Assembly (NCBI GenBank): GCA_022844205.1
Contig: JALHMF010000002.1
Location: 248,001 to 312,000, forward strand
Length of the DNA stretch: 64,000 nt
Origin: Xanthobacteraceae bacterium
Lineage (GTDB): Bacteria > Pseudomonadota > Alphaproteobacteria > Rhizobiales > Xanthobacteraceae
Direction: 5' to 3'
Shown here in pieces: positions 59,903 to 64,000 of this stretch (its first letter is position 1; each line of letters opens with the position of its first letter). The position numbers and the translations under genes were made by a program. The notes below the pieces were generated by a model. It was given only the letters and a program-made list of their open reading frames with translations, did no database searches and was not told where the DNA came from.

Positions 59903-59997
59903 CCCCTCCCTATCCCTCCCCCATAGCTCGCGGACGGCGAGCGTTCGCTCGCCTATGCGGGGGAGGAAAGCGAGCGTAGCGAGCGGGTGGGTGGGGG
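59903..59997. repeat. GC-rich palindromic repeat, copy 2 (inverse orientation)
   Basis: The arms CCCCTCCCTATCCCTCCCCC and GCGGGGGAGG...AAGCGAGCGTAGCGAGCGGG match the reverse complement of copy 1, but the copy is longer (95 bases) because the centre holds an extra palindrome near CGAGCGTTCGCTCG. It fills most of the gap between the YyaL-type gene and the convergent HIT gene. The remaining gap (59998-60104) holds no recognisable feature. Confidence 0.8.
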
Positions 59998-60104
59998 AAA
60001 CTCGGCGCAGAACAATGAAGTCTTGGGCGCGATCGGCTCGGCCATAACTTTCTTTGCAGCAAAGACGTGGATGGCCGTACAACAAGCCGGGCGATGACAA
60101 GCGG

Positions 60105-60473
60105 CTAGCTCTTCCGCTTCGCCAGCACGGCACGGATGCCACCGCTCGGATTTTCCACATCGCCCCTGAAGCGCGGGATCAGATGTATGTGGACATGCAT
60201 CCGCGTCTGGCCAGCATCGGCGCCGATATTCACGCCAATGTTGTAACCGTCCGGCCGATATTCTTGATCGAGGAAAATTCTTGCTTGGTCGAGCAATTCG
60301 ACCACCGCGTGCTTTTCCTCAAGGGTCATTTCGAAATAACCGGCGACATGCCGGAAGGGGACGACGATCAGGTGTCCCGCGACGAGCGGACGATGCTCGG
60401 GGCGAACATAGGCAAATTTGTTTTTAAGAATGATGCCGCCGGCATCGCAGAGTTCGCAGACACCGGCGGCCAT
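60105..60473 (-). CDS. HIT family protein
   Basis: This 122-residue histidine-triad protein has HVHIH (His93, His95, His97) in TRMHVHIHLIPR, and CELC near the N-terminus, which could bind zinc together with a histidine. HIT proteins hydrolyse or transfer nucleoside monophosphates (for example adenosine phosphoramidates). It is downstream of rho by 12 bases, so it is probably in the same transcript. Confidence 0.92.
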   Translation of the reverse strand: MAAGVCELCDAGGIILKNKFAYVRPEHRPLVAGHLIVVPFRHVAGYFEMTLEEKHAVVELLDQARIFLDQEYRPDGYNIGVNIGADAGQTRMHVHIHLIPRFRGDVENPSGGIRAVLAKRKS

Positions 60474-60485
60474 ATCGGATCGTCC

Positions 60486-61751
60486 TTACGCATTCATCGA
60501 GTCGAAGAAGTCGCTGTTGCTCTTGGTCTGCCGCAGCTTGTCCAAAAGGAACTCGATGGCGTCGATCGTGCCCATCGGGTTCAGGATGCGGCGGAGCACG
60601 TACATCTTCTTCAAGACATCCGGCGGCACGAGCAGTTCTTCCTTGCGGGTGCCGGAGCGGGTGATGTCGAGCGCCGGGAACACGCGCTTGTCTGATACTT
60701 TCCGATCAAGAATGATTTCCGAGTTACCGGTGCCCTTGAACTCTTCGAAAATGACTTCGTCCATGCGCGAGCCGGTATCGATCAGCGCGGTGGCGATGAT
60801 GGTCAGCGAGCCGCCCTCTTCGATGTTGCGCGCCGCACCGAAGAAGCGCTTGGGGCGCTGCAGCGCATTGGCATCGACGCCGCCTGTCAGCACCTTGCCG
60901 GAGCTTGGCACCACGGTGTTGTAGGCGCGGCCGAGGCGGGTGATGGAGTCGAGCAGGATCACGACGTCACGGCCGTGTTCCACGAGGCGCTTGGCCTTTT
61001 CGATCACCATCTCGGCGACCTGGACGTGGCGTGTGGCCGGCTCGTCGAAGGTGGAGGACACCACCTCGCCCTTCACCGAACGCTGCATGTCGGTGACTTC
61101 TTCCGGCCGCTCGTCGATCAGAAGCACGATCAGGTAGCACTCCGGATGGTTGGCCGTGATCGCGTGGGCGATGTTCTGCAGCAGAACCGTCTTACCCGTG
61201 CGCGGGGGTGCCACCACGAGCGCGCGCTGGCCTTTGCCGAGCGGCGCCACGATATCGATGATGCGAGCGGATAAGTCTTTTTTGGTCGGGTCGTCATGCT
61301 CCATCTTGATCCGCGAATTGGGATAGAGCGGGGTCAGGTTGTCGAAGTGGACCTTGTGCTTGATCTTCTCGGGGTCCTCGAAATTGATCGTGTTGACCTT
61401 GAGGAGCGCGAAATAGCGTTCGCCGTCCTTCGGGCTGCGGATATGTCCCTCGACCGTGTCGCCGGAACGGAGCGAAAAGCGGCGGATCTGCGAGGGCGAA
61501 ATGTAGATATCGTCCGGCCCGGCGAGATAGTTCGCGTCCGGTGAACGCAGGAAGCCGAAGCCATCCGACAGGACCTCAACGACGCCTTCGCCGATGATGT
61601 CGATTTCCTTGGCGGCGTATTGTTTCAGGATCGCAAACATCAATTCCTGTTTGCGCATGGTCGAGGCGTTCTCGACCTGGTTTTCTTCGGCGACGGCGAG
61701 CAGCTCGACCGGCGTCTTCACCTTCAAATCTTGTAATTTTATTTCCCGCAT
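60486..61751 (-). CDS. rho: Transcription termination factor Rho
   Basis: This 421-residue hexameric RNA helicase has an N-terminal helical/OSB RNA-binding domain (to about 130) and a RecA-like motor with P-loop APPRTGKT (181-188), [26 protein letters not shown] (Walker B) and a C-terminal RNA-loop region. It terminates transcription at C-rich, G-poor rut sites. The upstream interval (61752-61957) holds the leader and no gene; in many bacteria Rho controls its own leader, but no element was recognised here. Confidence 0.98.
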   Translation of the reverse strand: MREIKLQDLKVKTPVELLAVAEENQVENASTMRKQELMFAILKQYAAKEIDIIGEGVVEVLSDGFGFLRSPDANYLAGPDDIYISPSQIRRFSLRSGDTVEGHIRSPKDGERYFALLKVNTINFEDPEKIKHKVHFDNLTPLYPNSRIKMEHDDPTKKDLSARIIDIVAPLGKGQRALVVAPPRTGKTVLLQNIAHAITANHPECYLIVLLIDERPEEVTDMQRSVKGEVVSSTFDEPATRHVQVAEMVIEKAKRLVEHGRDVVILLDSITRLGRAYNTVVPSSGKVLTGGVDANALQRPKRFFGAARNIEEGGSLTIIATALIDTGSRMDEVIFEEFKGTGNSEIILDRKVSDKRVFPALDITRSGTRKEELLVPPDVLKKMYVLRRILNPMGTIDAIEFLLDKLRQTKSNSDFFDSMNA

Positions 61752-61957
61752 GGGGATTTACCTCGACGGACGGAATCAAAAAGACCGTCCGGAAAAAGAG
61801 AGTGGGAATCGCAGGCGGAAAGACGCGGGGTTGGGAACCCTGATCCGGCGCACCAGTCACGGGTGACCGGATTTCTTGGAGCGCGTGCGCCTGCGTTAGG
61901 GAAGGACTTAGAACATAGGCAAGGCCGGAGTCCGACGCAAGACCGGAAACTACCCGG

Positions 61958-62380
61958 TTAAAACGGCTTAACGATGACCAGCACGACGATCGCAATCATG
62001 AGCAGCGTCGGCACTTCATTGGCGATTCGATAGAAGCGGGCAGGGCGGGTGTTCCTGTCTTCCGCGAATTCACGGGCCCATTTGGCGAACAGTCCGTGCG
62101 CCGCCGACATGACCATGACGAGGAGAAACTTCCCGATGAACCACCCGGCCTTGTGAAACGCGCCCGCATACACGAGCCACAGGCCTGTCAGCCACGTTAC
62201 CGCCATCGCCGGGTTGCTGATGAAACGCAGCAGCCGGCGTTCCATGATCTTGAACGTTTCGGATTGCGGCGAACCCTTCCCGGCCTCGCAGTGATAAACG
62301 AACAGCCGCGGCAGATAGAGCATCGCCGCCATCCAGGAGATCACAGCGATCACATGCAGCGCCTTGATCCACTCGTACAT
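61958..62380 (-). CDS. hemJ: Protoporphyrinogen oxidase HemJ
   Basis: This 140-residue membrane protein has about four spans and the HemJ opening WIKALHVIAVISWMAAML (His near residue 9), followed by LPRLFVYH and RFISNPAMAVTWLTGL. HemJ is the bacterial oxidase that converts protoporphyrinogen IX to protoporphyrin IX and replaces HemG/HemY of other bacteria. It begins 2 bases after hemE and is co-transcribed with it. ATG 62380 is chosen over longer open-frame options. Confidence 0.93.
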   Translation of the reverse strand: MYEWIKALHVIAVISWMAAMLYLPRLFVYHCEAGKGSPQSETFKIMERRLLRFISNPAMAVTWLTGLWLVYAGAFHKAGWFIGKFLLVMVMSAAHGLFAKWAREFAEDRNTRPARFYRIANEVPTLLMIAIVVLVIVKPF

Positions 62381-62382
62381 CG

Positions 62383-63432
62383 TCAGCGGCCCCGCACGCG
62401 GGCGACCATGCGCTCGACATTCGCGATGGGCGTTTCCTTCAGGATGCCATGGCCGAGATTGAAGATGTGCCGGATGCCCTTGAAGTCCTGCATGATCTCG
62501 TCGATTTCCCGGTCCATCTTCGCGCCGCCGTCGAGCAGCGTTTCGGGCGCTAGATTGCCCTGCAGGACGCATTGACCAGATAGCTTCCCACGAACCGCCC
62601 TTCGGTTTGCATCTGGATCGAGGCTGGCGCCATCGGCTTCACAGGCTTTGACCAGCCGCTCGAGACTTTCCGTATCGACGCCCTTTGGAAACACGATCAC
62701 CCTTGCATCGGGAACAAGTTTGCGGAGCTGTTCCACGATGCGGGCGGTTGGCTTGACGCACCATTGCTCGAAACCGTCCTTATCGAGAGAACCAGCCCAG
62801 GTATCGAAAATCTGCACGACGTTGGCGCCGGCCTTGAGCTGCCCCGCGAGATGGGTCGCGGTGGCATCCCCAATGCGGTCGATGATCTTCTGAAACAGTT
62901 GCGGATTGGCGCGCATAAGATTTTTTGCGGCCGCCTGATCCTGCGAACCTCTTCCGGCGATGAGATAGGTCGCCACCGTCCAGGGCGCCCCACAGAAGCC
63001 AATCAAAGTCTTTTCGGGAGACAGCGCGGCACGGACCCTGCCCAGCGCTTCATAGACCGGCTCCACGATACTGGGGGCGAGACGATCTTGCATCGCTGAA
63101 TAGGATTTTTCGTCATTCACCGGCTCGAGACGGGGACCTTCTCCTTCCTCGAACCAGAGTTTCACGCCCAACGCGTGCGGAACGATCAAAATATCCGAGA
63201 AGATGATCGCAGCATCGAGATCGAACCGGCGAACCGGCTGCAACGTCACCTCGGAGGCAAGCGCTGGATCCAGACAGAGTTCGACAAAGCCGCCCGCCTG
63301 GGCGCGGACTTCCCGATACTCAGGAAGATAACGCCCCGCCTGGCGCATGAACCAAAGGGGGGGGATCGACGTTGAGTGTCCATGGAGTACATCGAGAAGC
63401 GATGAACCTGATTTCCCGGAAAGATTCTTCAC
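62383..63432 (-). CDS. hemE: Uroporphyrinogen decarboxylase
   Basis: This 349-residue HemE removes four carboxyl groups from uroporphyrinogen III to make coproporphyrinogen III. PPLWFMRQAGRYLPEYREVR at the N-terminus and GFCGAPWTVATYL are signature segments. GTG 63432 is preferred: AAGGA lies 6 bases upstream. An in-frame TTG at 63438 is possible but would sit right against AAGGA. It is the first gene of hemE-hemJ and borders the origin candidate. Confidence 0.95.
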   Translation of the reverse strand: MKNLSGKSGSSLLDVLHGHSTSIPPLWFMRQAGRYLPEYREVRAQAGGFVELCLDPALASEVTLQPVRRFDLDAAIIFSDILIVPHALGVKLWFEEGEGPRLEPVNDEKSYSAMQDRLAPSIVEPVYEALGRVRAALSPEKTLIGFCGAPWTVATYLIAGRGSQDQAAAKNLMRANPQLFQKIIDRIGDATATHLAGQLKAGANVVQIFDTWAGSLDKDGFEQWCVKPTARIVEQLRKLVPDARVIVFPKGVDTESLERLVKACEADGASLDPDANRRAVRGKLSGQCVLQGNLAPETLLDGGAKMDREIDEIMQDFKGIRHIFNLGHGILKETPIANVERMVARVRGR

Positions 63433-63438
63433 TTCCAA

Positions 63439-63717
63439 TCCTTATCTAGAATCTTCGTTTGTTATTATTAGAGCACCTCAAAGCGTTGACAGTTTTAGCG
63501 CACATTTAATCCACCAGCCTGTACTTTTTTGAATGCGAGAAGCCGCTTTTTATAAAAAGGGAATCGCACTTCCCCGATTCCCACAGGCTGTTGTCTGAAT
63601 TATCCTCGCGAAAGCGAATGTGGACGGATCGGCACCTTATACAAGCAGCTCCCTTGCGCGGCCCCTGAACCCATGCCCTTCTCTCGCTGAATCCACAGGC
63701 CAGTGGATATGTAGGCG
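63439..63717. other. Candidate replication origin (oriC) between hemE and ppsR-like gene
   Basis: The 279-base divergent intergenic region is AT-rich compared with its surroundings, notably 63440-63570 (TTTGTTATTATTAGAG, and CTTTTTATAAAAAGG). It contains several imperfect DnaA boxes: GAATCCACA at 63689-63697, TTATCCTCG at 63600-63608, TAATCCACC at 63508-63516, and the reverse-strand AGTGGATAT at 63701-63709. ATCCAC...GTGGAT near 63691-63708 is an inverted repeat. No perfect TTATCCACA was found. Location next to hemE is the known alphaproteobacterial oriC site. Confidence 0.5.
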
Positions 63718-64000
63718 ATGACGAAGAAGACCCAGCCCCCGAGCTATTTCCATCTTCATCTGGTTTCGGATTCGACCGGCGAGACCTTGCTCGCGGTCGG
63801 CCGGGCTGCCTGCGCGCAGTACGCGACCGTATCGCCGATCGAGCATGTTTACCCGCTGGTGCGGAACCAGAAACAGCTCGAACCGATACTCACCTCGATC
63901 GAAACCAATCCCGGCATCGTTCTTTATACGCTCGTAGACCGCGAGCTGGCCGGGAAGATAGAAGGACACTGCAAGACCACCGGCGTGCCCTGTCTTTCGG
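63718..64000 (+). CDS. Pyruvate, phosphate dikinase/PEP synthase regulatory protein (5' part)
   Basis: The first 94 codons are in the window; the rest lies beyond base 64000. [21 protein letters not shown] is the diagnostic opening of the DUF299/PpsR kinase-pyrophosphorylase family, which phosphorylates and dephosphorylates PPDK (or PEP synthase) using ADP and phosphate. [17 protein letters not shown] also fits. ATG 63718 is the start. It is divergent from hemE across the origin candidate. Confidence 0.9.
   Translation, partial: MTKKTQPPSYFHLHLVSDSTGETLLAVGRAACAQYATVSPIEHVYPLVRNQKQLEPILTSIETNPGIVLYTLVDRELAGKIEGHCKTTGVPCLS

Overview
This 64 kb window is a stretch of alphaproteobacterial chromosome. 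It most resembles the Hyphomicrobiales (Rhizobiales), near Bradyrhizobium/Rhodopseudomonas/Xanthobacteraceae. That placement is inference from gene content and order: parA-parB-rsmG-mnmG-mnmE, rho-hemJ-hemE facing a PpsR-type gene, a hemC-hemD-Mic60-hemY operon, a 180-kDa-class NAD-glutamate dehydrogenase, a DUF1674 (SdhAF4-like) protein and PseB-type and extensin-like proteins. The DNA is GC-rich, coding density is high, and nearly every gene is a recognisable housekeeping or conserved-family gene. I see no prophage, transposase, CRISPR array or defence island.

Layout. 1-4.1 kb: YggT fragment, tRNA-Ala(CGC), glutamine amidotransferase, SDR and TerB-like genes, a 2-hydroxyacid dehydrogenase, then two fused pseudogene scraps (one from pseB) against tRNA-Thr(CGT). 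4.1-8.6 kb (minus): haem operon hemC-hemD-Mic60-like-hemY. 8.7-14 kb (plus): tsaD-gpsA-YciI-EVE-DUF1761, then acs. 14-22.6 kb: extensin-like and DUF1674 genes (minus), htpX, rsmB, heparinase-like, purH (plus). 21-30 kb: MFS transporter and giant GDH (minus), a peroxidase-related enzyme (plus), a LemA-TPM-TPM cluster (minus), tRNA-Gly(GCC). 30.6-35.2 kb: a prolyl-tRNA editing protein, thioredoxin/CnoX-like, LON-like, Trm112-like, a ubiquinone hydroxylase and tesB. 35.4-39.4 kb: tandem glnK-amtB-glnK-amtB nitrogen module with a sigma-54-type promoter before the second pair. 39.5-46.7 kb: an aminotransferase, ftsK, lolA, xthA, a cyclic-nucleotide-binding protein, a response regulator and an L,D-transpeptidase. 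47-52 kb: yggS-like, leuS, lptE, holA.

52-64 kb looks like the origin-proximal region. It holds parB, parA, rsmG, mnmG and mnmE, with three parS-like sites between mnmG and mnmE and a fourth variant at the start of rsmG. A DUF255/YyaL-type protein, a HIT protein, rho, hemJ and hemE follow. The AT-richer gap upstream of hemE is a good oriC candidate, by analogy with Caulobacter, where oriC lies beside hemE and parS about 8 kb away.

The least ordinary features are a GC-rich palindromic repeat that sits in frame inside the YyaL-type gene, with a second copy just downstream; the tRNA-Thr-linked deletion scar with pseB remains; the duplicated glnK-amtB module; the parS/oriC arrangement; and a folded, gene-free stretch after tRNA-Ala. 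I found no convincing, wholly new multi-gene system.
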